From: Aquipseudomonas alcaligenes NBRC 14159
GTDB lineage: Bacteria > Pseudomonadota > Gammaproteobacteria > Pseudomonadales > Pseudomonadaceae
Length of the DNA: 64,000 nucleotides
Assembly (NCBI RefSeq): GCF_000467105.1
Contig: NZ_BATI01000008.1
Span: 62,001-126,000, forward strand
Reading direction: 5' to 3'
Numbering within the stretch: the stretch's first letter is position 1; each line of letters begins with the position of its first letter. Made by a program: the position numbers and the translations under genes. Positions 34,942 through 44,177 of the stretch are shown piece after piece. The notes beneath the pieces are model-generated. The model was not told the origin of the DNA. It saw nothing but the letters and a program-made list of their open reading frames with translations, and searched no databases.

Positions 34942-36413
34942 GCGAGCGTAACGGCCTGCGCTACGGCCTGCTCGGCCTCGGCCTGATCCTGCTGGTCGGG
35001 CTGCTGACATTCATCGCCACGCGCACCGCGCAGGCACCAACCACCAATGCGCCGGCATCGACCCAGCTGGAATCCTTGGCCGCGCTGGAGGGCCAGGCGC
35101 CGAGCAAGCGCACCCTGGACATCCAGCGCTGGCAGACCGCCGAAGGCGCCCGCGTGCTGTTCGTCGAGGCGCGCCAGCTGCCGATGTTCGACCTGCGTCT
35201 GACCTTCGCCGCCGGCAGCAGCCACGACGACGTGCCCGGCCTGGCCACCCTGACCAATGCCATGCTCAACGAAGGAGTGGCCGGCAAGGACGTCACCGCC
35301 ATCGCCGAGGGCTTCGAAAGCCTGGGCGCCGAGTTCGGCAACGGCGCCTACCGCGACATGGCCATCGCCAGCCTGCGCAGCCTCAGCGCGCCAGCGCAGC
35401 GCGAGCCGGCACTCAAGCTGTTCGAACAGGTGGTCGGCCAGCCGACCTTCCCCGCCGACGCCCTGGCGCGCATCCAGAACCAGCTGCTGGCCGGCTTCGA
35501 ATACCAGAAGCAGAACCCCGGCAAGCTTGCCGCCCTGCAGCTGTTCGAGCGCCTGTATGGCAAGCATCCCTATGCGCATCCGAGCGAAGGCACCGAGCAA
35601 TCCATTCCCGGCATCTCGGTCGCACAGCTGCACGCCTTCCACCAGAAGGCCTACGCCGCCGGTAACGTGGTGATCGCCCTGGTCGGCGACCTCTCGCGCA
35701 GCGAGGCCGAAGCCATCGCCGCCGAAGTCTCCGCCGCCCTGCCCAAGGGCCCGGCACTGCCGCGCATCGCCCAGCCCGAGGAGCCCAAGGCCGGTCCCAG
35801 CCATATCGAGTTCCCCTCCAACCAGACCCACCTGCTGCTGGCCCAGCTCGGCGTCGATCGCCGCGCGCCGGACTATGCCGCACTGATACTGGGCAACCAG
35901 ATCCTCGGCGGCGGCGGTTTCGGCACCCGCCTGATGGAGGAAGTGCGCGAGAAACGCGGGCTGACCTACGGAGTGTACTCCGGCTTCAGCGCCATGCAGG
36001 CGCGCGGCCCGTTCATGATCAACCTGCAGACCCGTGCGGAGCTGAGCGAAGGCACCCTCAAGCTGGTGCAGGACATCCTGCGCGACTACCTGGCCAACGG
36101 CCCGACCCAGAAGGAACTGGACGACGCCAAGCGCGAGATGGTCGGCAGCTTCCCGCTGACCACCGCGAGCAATGCCGATATCGTCGGCCAGCTCGGCAGC
36201 ATGGGTTTCTATGACCTGCCGCTGACCTACCTGGACGACTTCATGAGCGAAGTGCAGGGCCTCACCGTGGAGCAGGTCAAGGCTGCCATGGCCAGGCACC
36301 TGGATGTCGACAAACTGGTGATCGTCACCGCCGGCCCCAGCGTCGCGCAGAAGCCGCTGCCACCTCCCACCGACAAACCGGCCGAGCAACCCGTCGGCCC
36401 GCCGGAGCACTGA
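34938..36413 (+). CDS. M16 family peptidase-like protein (inactive subunit)
   Basis: 491 residues with an N-terminal membrane segment (YGLLGLGLILLVGLLTFIA). It has the M16 fold (FDLRLTFAAGSSHDDVPGLATLTNAML, and the R/Y motif region EVREKRGLTYGVYSGFSA). At the zinc-motif position it reads ATLTNAMLNEG instead of HxxEH, so it lacks the metal site. Probably the substrate-binding partner of the upstream active subunit, tethered to the inner membrane. Overlaps rsmD by one base. Confidence 0.92.
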   Translation: MSERNGLRYGLLGLGLILLVGLLTFIATRTAQAPTTNAPASTQLESLAALEGQAPSKRTLDIQRWQTAEGARVLFVEARQLPMFDLRLTFAAGSSHDDVPGLATLTNAMLNEGVAGKDVTAIAEGFESLGAEFGNGAYRDMAIASLRSLSAPAQREPALKLFEQVVGQPTFPADALARIQNQLLAGFEYQKQNPGKLAALQLFERLYGKHPYAHPSEGTEQSIPGISVAQLHAFHQKAYAAGNVVIALVGDLSRSEAEAIAAEVSAALPKGPALPRIAQPEEPKAGPSHIEFPSNQTHLLLAQLGVDRRAPDYAALILGNQILGGGGFGTRLMEEVREKRGLTYGVYSGFSAMQARGPFMINLQTRAELSEGTLKLVQDILRDYLANGPTQKELDDAKREMVGSFPLTTASNADIVGQLGSMGFYDLPLTYLDDFMSEVQGLTVEQVKAAMARHLDVDKLVIVTAGPSVAQKPLPPPTDKPAEQPVGPPEH

Positions 36414-37021
36414 TGCGCAAGTCCCCAGGCAAGAAACCCACGGAACACAACGGCAGCGGCCAGCTGCGCATCATCGGTGGCGAATGGCGCAGCCGCCAGT
36501 TCAGCTTCCCGATGGCCCAGGGCCTGCGCCCGACGCCCAACCGCGTGCGCGAGACGCTGTTCAACTGGCTGGCGCCCTATGTCGAGGGCGCCCATGTGCT
36601 GGACTGCTTCACCGGCAGCGGTGCGCTGTTTCTCGAAGCCTTGTCGCGCGGCGCCAGCAGCGCCTTGGCACTGGACAGCAACAGTAACGCCGTGGCCAGC
36701 CTGCGCCAGATCCTCGCCACGCTGAAGTGCAGCAACGGCCAGGTACTGCAGGCCAATGCCCTGCAGTACCTGGAAAGCCAGCCGGCCACGCCCTATGACC
36801 TGCTGTTCCTCGACCCGCCCTTCGGTCAGGACCTGCTGGCCCCGGCCTGTGCGCTGCTGGAAGAAAAAGGCTGGCTGGCCAAGGACGCCTGGATCTACAC
36901 CGAAAGCGAAACCGCCCCCTCGACCCTGGCCATGCCCGGCAACTGGCGCCTGCACCGCGAGCAGAAGGCCGGGCAGGTGTATTACGCGCTGTGGCAGCGC
37001 GGCGCCGCTCAGGGGCAGTGA
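36413..37021 (+). CDS. rsmD: 16S rRNA (guanine966-N2)-methyltransferase RsmD
   Basis: 202 residues. Methylates G966 in the 30S head using SAM. Landmarks: RIIGGEWRSRQFSFP near 20, LRPTPNRVRETLFNWL near 39, VLDCFTGSGALFLEALSRG (SAM motif I) near 62 and the catalytic DLLFLDPPFGQ near 127. Overlaps the preceding M16 gene by one base (TGATG), an arrangement conserved in Pseudomonas. Confidence 0.95.
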   Translation: MRKSPGKKPTEHNGSGQLRIIGGEWRSRQFSFPMAQGLRPTPNRVRETLFNWLAPYVEGAHVLDCFTGSGALFLEALSRGASSALALDSNSNAVASLRQILATLKCSNGQVLQANALQYLESQPATPYDLLFLDPPFGQDLLAPACALLEEKGWLAKDAWIYTESETAPSTLAMPGNWRLHREQKAGQVYYALWQRGAAQGQ

Positions 37022-37068
37022 AAAAACCGAAGGGCGCAGCAGGGCCGGTGATCCGTTCGCCCCTCCCC

Positions 37069-37473
37069 TCAGTAGAAGGCGACCGCCTGGCCGTCCCGGT
37101 CGAAGGCCAGGAAGTTGCCGATGCTGCCGCTCTCGATGGCGCCCACCATCATCTTCAGCGGTTGCTCGGCCTCGCCGGCGCTCGGCGCGATGCCGCCAAG
37201 CCCGGACAGGCAGGCGGCAAATAGCAGATCCCAGGCGATGCCGGTACGCCCGGACTCGCCCAGCAGGGCGGCGAAGTCGTCGATTTCCTCCGGCAGCTTG
37301 TCGACGCACAGCACCGGCTGCAGCGAACCGCCCTGGCCCTCCTGAAAACGCTGGCGCTCCGCCTCCGTGGCATCATCCGGCAATTGCGCGGCCACGAACA
37401 CGAAAAGCAGACGCTGGGGTTCCACCTGCCCCCGGGCAGCACTGAGCAAATCGGCAAACTGGGTGATATTCAT
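37069..37473 (-). CDS. Conserved Pseudomonas protein of unknown function
   Basis: 134 residues from ATG 37473 (MNITQFADLLSAARGQ). A cytosolic-looking protein with no signal or membrane segment. Motifs are PQRLLFVFVAAQLPDDATEAE near 17-37, LCVDKLPEEIDDFAALLGES near 54, and a C-terminal SGSIGNFLAFDRDGQAVAF. Similar Pseudomonas proteins are sometimes labelled ribonucleotide reductase subunit alpha, but no such catalytic feature is present and the label should not be used. Convergent with rsmD. Confidence 0.8.
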   Translation of the reverse strand: MNITQFADLLSAARGQVEPQRLLFVFVAAQLPDDATEAERQRFQEGQGGSLQPVLCVDKLPEEIDDFAALLGESGRTGIAWDLLFAACLSGLGGIAPSAGEAEQPLKMMVGAIESGSIGNFLAFDRDGQAVAFY

Positions 37474-37646
37474 CGCATGGCATTCCCGAGGGCAAAAAGT
37501 TGAGCACAACCTGCACTGTAACCACTGCCGGCGGCTTGACCATATCTCTTAAGACATAGACGTCGGGCCAGATCGAGAGCCAGAGCGCTGCATTCAATCC
37601 ATGCATAGTGCTTCTCTTTGCCGCATCCAGGTTCTAGCCTGAATTC

Positions 37647-38657
37647 ATGAGCCCTGCTGTTATCGAGCCCGTCATGCCCAACTCCTTCCACGCCGCCTGG
37701 TGGCTATGCAATCCGCACCTGCAGACCCTGTGGGGCTCGCTGTGCCGCACCGCACCCGAACTGCAGCGTCGGCGCGAACGCCTGTGGCTGGACGATGGCG
37801 ATTTTCTCGACCTGGACTGGCATGGCCCGCATGAGGCCGAAGCGCCGCTGGTGCTGGTGCTGCACGGGCTAACCGGCTCCTCCAGCTCGCACTACGTGCT
37901 GGGCCTGCAGCAGCAACTGGCCGCGCGCGGCTGGGCCAGCGCTGCACTGAACTGGCGCGGCTGCTCGGGTGAGCCCAACCTGCTGCCGCGCGGCTATCAC
38001 TCCGGTGTCAGCGAAGACGTGTTCCGCGTGGTGCGCCACCTGCAGGCGCAACGACCGCTGGCGCCACTCTATGCGGTGGGCTATTCGCTGGGTGGCAACG
38101 TGCTGCTCAAGTACCTGGGCGAGTCGGGAGATGCCTCGGGCTTGCAGGCCGCGGTGGCGGTGTCGGTGCCGTTTCGCCTGGACCACTGCGCCGAGCGCAT
38201 CGACCGCGGCTTCTCCAAGGTCTACCAGGCGCATTTCATGCGCGCGCTGGTCGCCTATGTGCGTGACAAGCAGCAACGCTTCACCGATGAGGGCCATCAC
38301 GAACGCCTGGCGTTGCTGCAGCAGCTCGGCCCGCTGCAGGGCATGCGCACCTTCTGGGACTTCGACGGCCGCTTCACCGCGCCGCTGCACGGCTATGCCG
38401 ACGCCGAGGACTACTATCGGCGCGCCTCCAGCCGCTACTTCCTCGGGCAAATCCGCACGCGCACGCTGATCATCCAGTCCAGCGACGACCCCTTCGTGTT
38501 TCCACACAGCGTGCCGACCGCCGCCGAGCTCTCCGCCTGCACCCGCCTGGAGCTGCACAGCCGCGGCGGGCATGTCGGCTTCATCGGTGGCTCGCCGCGC
38601 CAGCCCAGGTTCTACCTGGAAGAGCGCATTCCGGCCTGGCTGGCCGCCGCTGACTAA
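37647..38657 (+). CDS. YheT-type alpha/beta hydrolase
   Basis: 336 residues. Alpha/beta hydrolase of the YheT/EMB8 family. Oxyanion motif LVLHGLTGSSSSHY near 72, nucleophile Ser in VGYSLGGNVLLKYLGE near 142-157, Asp in IQSSDDPFVFPHSV and His in SRGGHVGFIGG. Substrate unknown; esterase activity is likely. An alternative start is the ATG at 37674 (MPNSFHAAWW). Converges on laoR with a four-base overlap of stop codons. Confidence 0.9.
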   Translation: MSPAVIEPVMPNSFHAAWWLCNPHLQTLWGSLCRTAPELQRRRERLWLDDGDFLDLDWHGPHEAEAPLVLVLHGLTGSSSSHYVLGLQQQLAARGWASAALNWRGCSGEPNLLPRGYHSGVSEDVFRVVRHLQAQRPLAPLYAVGYSLGGNVLLKYLGESGDASGLQAAVAVSVPFRLDHCAERIDRGFSKVYQAHFMRALVAYVRDKQQRFTDEGHHERLALLQQLGPLQGMRTFWDFDGRFTAPLHGYADAEDYYRRASSRYFLGQIRTRTLIIQSSDDPFVFPHSVPTAAELSACTRLELHSRGGHVGFIGGSPRQPRFYLEERIPAWLAAAD

Positions 38658-39316
38658 CCGGTAATCGCCGCCATGGGCACATGCAGGCGCTGCAACAGCG
38701 CCTGCACCGCCGGACGCGCCGAGTCGGTGACGTAGCCACCCTCCAGCGCCAGGATCTGGTATACGCCGCGGCGCATCAGCTCCTCGCTGAGGTCTCCGGG
38801 GTTACTGCGCACGGTACACAGGAAGCGCACCCAGGAGGTCAGGATGATCCAGCTGTTAAGCACCAGCGCCTCGATCTGCTGGTCGTTCATCGCCAGGATG
38901 TCGGCGGCGGCGAAGCCACGATAGATCTCGGCGGCGGCCTGCATGCAGCGCGCGGCAAAAGCGCGATAGCGTTCGGCCAGTTGCTCGTCGGTCTCCAGCA
39001 GGTGCTCCAGGTCGCGATGGAGGAAACGATAGTGCCACATGGCCGCCAGCAGGGCTTCCAGATAGAAGGTCTTGTCCGCCACGGTCAGCGCGCGTCCCTC
39101 GGGGCGGCGCAGGAAGGCGTCGACGCGGCTTTCGTACTGGGCGAACAGCTCGGCGATGATCGCCTGCTTGTTGCGGAAGTGGTAATACAGGTTACCCGGC
39201 GACATCCCCAGGTGCGCGGCGATGTGATTGGTGGTGACGCTGCGTTCGCCCTGGGCATTGAACAGCTCCAGGCTGGCTTCGACGATGCGGTCGCGGGTCT
39301 TGTTCTTCGGGGCCAT
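38654..39316 (-). CDS. laoR: TetR-family repressor LaoR
   Basis: 220 residues. N-terminal helix-turn-helix: RDRIVEASLELFNAQGERSV, then TNHIAAHLGMSPGNLYYHF (28-47). The larger C-terminal ligand domain is typical of lipid-responsive TetR proteins. Gene order with laoC-laoB-laoA matches the LaoABCR system of P. aeruginosa (PA0364-PA0367), where LaoR represses long-chain alcohol oxidation genes. Divergent from laoC; a 20-bp palindrome between them is the likely operator. Confidence 0.85.
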   Translation of the reverse strand: MAPKNKTRDRIVEASLELFNAQGERSVTTNHIAAHLGMSPGNLYYHFRNKQAIIAELFAQYESRVDAFLRRPEGRALTVADKTFYLEALLAAMWHYRFLHRDLEHLLETDEQLAERYRAFAARCMQAAAEIYRGFAAADILAMNDQQIEALVLNSWIILTSWVRFLCTVRSNPGDLSEELMRRGVYQILALEGGYVTDSARPAVQALLQRLHVPMAAITG

Positions 39317-39389
39317 GGTTCGGCTCGGCGCTCGGAAAGGGCTAAAAGTACAGGGAAGCGCCCGATCTGACGACCGGCGCAGGCCTCGA

Positions 39390-39418
39390 TTGACAGTTTA
39401 GAGCAATTACTCTAAAAG
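39390..39418 (+). promoter_or_regulatory. laoC promoter with embedded LaoR operator
   Basis: TTGACA (-35, 39390-39395), 17 bases, TAAAAG (weak -10, 39413-39418). Within it lies a perfect inverted repeat, TTTAGAG (39397-39403), CAATTA, CTCTAAA (39410-39416). Its position between -35 and -10 fits steric repression by LaoR; binding is inferred. Confidence 0.75.
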
Positions 39419-39459
39419 TCATTCCACTCCATTCCGCCGCTCCCCGAGAGGACGCCACC

Positions 39460-40890
39460 ATGGTCGCCGACGTTGCCTATCTCCAACAAAACCAACAACA
39501 GATAGAGGCTCTGGAGCCGCTGCTGGCCGCCCAGCGCGCCGCCTACCGCGCCAACCCCATGCCCTCCGCCGAGCAGCGCCGCGCCTGGCTCAAGGCCCTG
39601 CGTGAGCTGATCCTGGGCGAGAAACAGGCACTGATCGAGGCGGTATCCCGCGACTTCAGCAACCGCGCTGCCGAGGAAACCCTGCTCGCCGAGATCATGC
39701 CCAGCCTGCATGGCATCGACTACGCCAGCAAACGCCTGGGCAAGTGGATGAAACCGTCACGGCGCAGCGTCGGCCTGGCCTTCCAGCCGGCCGCGGCCAA
39801 GGTGGTGTACCAGCCGCTTGGCGTGGTCGGCGTGATCGTGCCGTGGAACTACCCGCTGTACCTGGCCTTCGGCCCGCTGATCGGCGCCCTGGCCGCCGGC
39901 AACCGGGTGATGATCAAGATGAGCGAATCGACCCCGGCCACCTCGCAACTGGTCAAGGAGCTGCTGGCGCGCATCTTCCCCGAAGACATGGTCGCCGTGG
40001 TGCTGGGCGAGGCCGAGGTTGGCCAGGCCTTCTCCCGCCTGCCGTTCGACCACCTGCTATTCACCGGCGCCACCAGCATCGGCAAGCATGTGATGCGCGC
40101 CGCCGCCGAGAACCTGGTGCCGGTAACCCTGGAGCTGGGCGGCAAGTCGCCGGCCATCGTTTCCGCCGATGTGCCGCTGGCAGACGCCGCCGAGCGCATC
40201 GCCTTCGGCAAGACCATGAACGCCGGGCAGACCTGCGTGGCGCCGGACTATGTGCTGGTGCCGCAGGATCGCCTGGAAGGCTTCGTCGCCGCCTACCGTG
40301 CCGCCGTGCAGCGCTTCTACCCCAAGCTGGAAAACAACCCGGACTACACCGCCATCATCAACGAGCGCCAGCTCGGCCGACTCAAGGGCTACATCGCAGA
40401 TGCCGAAGCCAAGGGCGGACAACTGGTGCCACTGTTCCCCGGCGACCAGGGCCGGCGCCTGGCGCACAGCCTGGTGCTCAACGTCAGCGACGAGATGAAG
40501 CTGATGCAGGAAGAAATCTTCGGTCCGCTGCTGCCGGTCGTGCCCTACCAGCGCCTGGACGAGGCCTTCGCCTACATCAACGACCGCCCGCGCCCACTGG
40601 CCCTTTACTACTTCGGCTATGACAAGGGCGAGCAGCAGCGCGTGCTGCACGAGACCCACTCCGGCGGCGTGTGCCTCAACGACACCCTGCTGCACGTGGC
40701 CCAGGACGACATGCCGTTCGGCGGCGTCGGCCCCTCCGGCATGGGCCACTACCATGGCCACGAGGGTTTCCTGACCTTCAGCAAGGCCAAGGGCGTGCTG
40801 ATCAAGCAGCGCTTCAATGCCGCGCGGCTGATCTACCCACCCTACGGCACGACGATCCAGAAGCTGATCCAGAAACTGTTTATCCGCTGA
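39460..40890 (+). CDS. laoC: Long-chain aldehyde dehydrogenase LaoC
   Basis: 476 residues, NAD(P)-dependent aldehyde dehydrogenase of the class often labelled coniferyl aldehyde dehydrogenase. Motifs: VVGVIVPWNYPLYLAFGPL near 120-138 (cofactor), FTGATSIGKHVM near 203, catalytic Glu in VTLELGGKSPA and nucleophile Cys259 in NAGQTCVAPDYV. It should oxidise the aldehyde produced by LaoA to a fatty acid. First gene of laoCBA; 9 bases before laoB. Confidence 0.9.
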   Translation: MVADVAYLQQNQQQIEALEPLLAAQRAAYRANPMPSAEQRRAWLKALRELILGEKQALIEAVSRDFSNRAAEETLLAEIMPSLHGIDYASKRLGKWMKPSRRSVGLAFQPAAAKVVYQPLGVVGVIVPWNYPLYLAFGPLIGALAAGNRVMIKMSESTPATSQLVKELLARIFPEDMVAVVLGEAEVGQAFSRLPFDHLLFTGATSIGKHVMRAAAENLVPVTLELGGKSPAIVSADVPLADAAERIAFGKTMNAGQTCVAPDYVLVPQDRLEGFVAAYRAAVQRFYPKLENNPDYTAIINERQLGRLKGYIADAEAKGGQLVPLFPGDQGRRLAHSLVLNVSDEMKLMQEEIFGPLLPVVPYQRLDEAFAYINDRPRPLALYYFGYDKGEQQRVLHETHSGGVCLNDTLLHVAQDDMPFGGVGPSGMGHYHGHEGFLTFSKAKGVLIKQRFNAARLIYPPYGTTIQKLIQKLFIR

Positions 40891-40899
40891 GGGCTGCCG

Positions 40900-41445
40900 A
40901 TGAACGATATCGCCAACGCCGCGCCGCAGCTGTCGCGCCGCGGCCTGCTCAAGGTCGGCCTGCTCGGTGGCGCCTTCCTCGCCACCGCCGGGGTCACCGC
41001 CAGCCTAAGCGGCTGCTCTGCCAGCGTCCCGGCGGCTGGCTACCAGGTGCTGCGCGCCAGTGATCTGCCCAGCCTGCGTGCAATCATCCCGGTAATGCTG
41101 GAAGGCGCGGTACGCCCAGAAGCCCTGCAGGCGGCGGTGGACGCGACCTTGCTGGGCGTCGACAACAACCTGCAGCACCTCTCGCCGGAGCTGCTCAAGC
41201 TGACCCAGCAGCTGTTCGACGTGCTGGCCATGGCCGTCACCCGCGGGCCGCTGACCGGTATCTGGGGCAGCTGGGAGAATGCTTCCCAGGCCGACATCCA
41301 GCAGTTCCTCAAGCGCTGGGAACACAGCTCGCTGGATCTGCTGCGCATGGGCCATGCCTCGCTGCTGCAGCTGATCCTGATGGCCTGGTACGCCCGGCCA
41401 CAGTCCTGGGCCCATTGCGGCTACCCCGGTCCGCCGCAGTTCTGA
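40900..41445 (+). CDS. laoB: LaoB, Tat-signal lipoprotein-like partner of LaoA
   Basis: 181 residues. A twin-arginine motif (SRRGLLK, Arg13-Arg14) precedes a hydrophobic stretch and a lipobox LSGC with Cys39, suggesting Tat export and lipid modification; Tat lipoprotein status is inferred from sequence. The rest is helical and resembles the small subunit found beside GMC-type dehydrogenases such as gluconate dehydrogenase. In P. aeruginosa LaoB is needed with LaoA for alcohol oxidation. It may carry LaoA across the membrane or anchor it there. Sixty-seven bases before laoA. Confidence 0.82.
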   Translation: MNDIANAAPQLSRRGLLKVGLLGGAFLATAGVTASLSGCSASVPAAGYQVLRASDLPSLRAIIPVMLEGAVRPEALQAAVDATLLGVDNNLQHLSPELLKLTQQLFDVLAMAVTRGPLTGIWGSWENASQADIQQFLKRWEHSSLDLLRMGHASLLQLILMAWYARPQSWAHCGYPGPPQF

Positions 41446-41512
41446 TCAACGGCCAGCGGCCAACACGCTCGCCCCTGACGCCGGGCAGAATGACAAGAAT
41501 GAGAGCCTGAAC

Positions 41513-43105
41513 ATGCCTGTACCCGATATCTTCCGCGACGGCCTGGCCCGCGGCTGGACCACCTACAACGGCGCGCGCCTGGACAAGGATCTGCTGCTGG
41601 AGGCCGACGTGGCCATCATCGGCAGCGGTGCCGGGGGTGGTACCACGGCGGAAATCCTCAGCGCCGCCGGGCTGAAGGTGTTGCTGATCGAGGAAGGTCC
41701 GCTGAAGACCAGCAGCGACTTCAAGATGCAGGAGTCCGATGCCTACCCGCAGCTGTACCAGGAAGGCATCGGCCGCATGAGCAAGGACGGCGCCATCACC
41801 ATCATGCAGGGCCGCGCCGTGGGCGGTACCACGCTGATCAACTGGACCTCCAGCTTCCGCACGCCGGAGCCGACCCTGCAGCACTGGGCCGACGCGCATG
41901 GCGTGAAGGGGCACAGCGCCGCCGACATGGCGCCCTGGTTCGAGAAGATGGAGCAGCGCCTGGGTGTCGCCCCCTGGGCCATGCCGCCGAACGCCAACAA
42001 CCAGGTGATCAAGGACGGCTGCGAGCAGCTCGGCTACGCCTGGAAGATCATCCCGCGCAACGTGCGCGGCTGCTGGAACCTGGGCTACTGCGGCATGGGC
42101 TGCCCGGTCAACGCCAAGCAGTCGATGCTGGTCACAACCATTCCGGCCACCCTCGACAAGGGCGGCGCCCTGCTCTACCTGGCCCGTGCCGAGCGCCTCA
42201 TCCATGACGGCGATCGCGTGACCGGCCTGGAATGCCTGGGCATGGATGAACGCGCGGTTGCCCCCAACGGCCGGCGCATCATGGTCAAGGCCCGCCACTA
42301 CGTGCTGGCCGGCGGCGGCATCAACTCGCCGGCGCTGCTGCTGCGCTCGCAGGCGCCGGACCCGCATGGCCGGGTCGGCAAGCGCACCTTCCTGCACCTG
42401 GTGAACTTCTCGGCGGCGCAGTTCGAGCAGGTCATCAACCCCTTCTACGGCGCGCCGCAGTCGGTCTATTCCGACCACTTCCAGTGGGATGACGGCACCG
42501 CCGGACGCATGTCCTACAAGCTCGAGGTGCCGCCGATGCAGCCGGCCCTGGCCGCCACCCTGCTCGGCCGCTTCGGTGTCGACAACGCCTTGCGCATGGA
42601 GCAGCTGCCGCATACCAACGTGATGCTGGCGCTGATGCGTGACGGCTTCCACCCGGACAGCGCCGAAGGCCGCGTGGAACTGCGCGGCGATGGCACGCCG
42701 GTGCTCGACTACCGTATGACCGATTACACCTGGGACGGCCTGCGCCGGGCCTTCCACAGCATGGCCGAGATCCAGTTCGCCGCCGGCGCCAAGGCCGTGC
42801 TGCCCATCCATGCCGCGGCCGAGTACGTGAAGAGCCCGGCCGAGGCCAGGGCCCTGATCGATCGACTGGAGCTGCGCCTGTTCCAGACCCGCCTGGGCAG
42901 TGCCCACGTGATGGGCGGCTGTGCCATGGGCGAGGACGCGAAGAGCGCGGTGACCGACAGCCTCGGCCGTCATCACCAGCTGGAGAACCTGTCGATCCAC
43001 GACGGCTCGCTGTTCCCCACCAGCATCGGAGCCAACCCGCAGCTGTCGATCTACGGCCTCACCGCCAAGCTCGCGACCCTGCTGGCGGAACGCCTGAAGG
43101 CCTGA
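41513..43105 (+). CDS. laoA: Long-chain alcohol oxidoreductase LaoA (GMC family)
   Basis: 530 residues, FAD-dependent GMC oxidoreductase. The Rossmann motif is VAIIGSGAGGGTTAEILSAAG with GSGAGGG at 37-43, the acid ending strand 2 is LLIEEG, and the second GMC signature is GRAVGGTTLINWTSSF near 99. CGMGCPVNAKQSML near 201 and a C-terminal GANPQLSIYGLTAKLA segment follow. It lacks its own signal peptide, so export might occur with Tat-signalled LaoB. Oxidises long-chain alcohols to aldehydes for LaoC. Confidence 0.88.
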   Translation: MPVPDIFRDGLARGWTTYNGARLDKDLLLEADVAIIGSGAGGGTTAEILSAAGLKVLLIEEGPLKTSSDFKMQESDAYPQLYQEGIGRMSKDGAITIMQGRAVGGTTLINWTSSFRTPEPTLQHWADAHGVKGHSAADMAPWFEKMEQRLGVAPWAMPPNANNQVIKDGCEQLGYAWKIIPRNVRGCWNLGYCGMGCPVNAKQSMLVTTIPATLDKGGALLYLARAERLIHDGDRVTGLECLGMDERAVAPNGRRIMVKARHYVLAGGGINSPALLLRSQAPDPHGRVGKRTFLHLVNFSAAQFEQVINPFYGAPQSVYSDHFQWDDGTAGRMSYKLEVPPMQPALAATLLGRFGVDNALRMEQLPHTNVMLALMRDGFHPDSAEGRVELRGDGTPVLDYRMTDYTWDGLRRAFHSMAEIQFAAGAKAVLPIHAAAEYVKSPAEARALIDRLELRLFQTRLGSAHVMGGCAMGEDAKSAVTDSLGRHHQLENLSIHDGSLFPTSIGANPQLSIYGLTAKLATLLAERLKA

Positions 43106-43131
43106 CGTGCGCCGCCTCGCGGCGCTCTAGA

Positions 43132-43733
<602 letters not shown>

Positions 43734-43746
43734 ATGCCACACCCCG

Positions 43747-43771
43747 GCACGGGCGCCCCAGTCGCCCGTGC
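43747..43771 (+). terminator. Hairpin after coaD
   Basis: GCACGGGCG (43747-43755), loop of seven, CGCCCGTGC (43763-43771). Perfect nine-bp stem, no U tract. Confidence 0.5.
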
Positions 43772-43812
43772 ATGGCGTGATGTCCGGCAATCCGGCACAA
43801 TTCGCCCATTGA

Positions 43813-44109
<297 letters not shown>

Positions 44110-44177
44110 GTCGCCCGCCACACCGCAAGGCTTCGATCTTCGCTAGGCTATGCACCTGCCCAGCACGGAACGAGCTC

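Noticed and set aside
34938..36413. Second M16 gene as a pseudogene because its zinc motif is absent.
   Set aside because: The frame is intact, full length and overlaps its neighbours; inactive partners are normal for this family.
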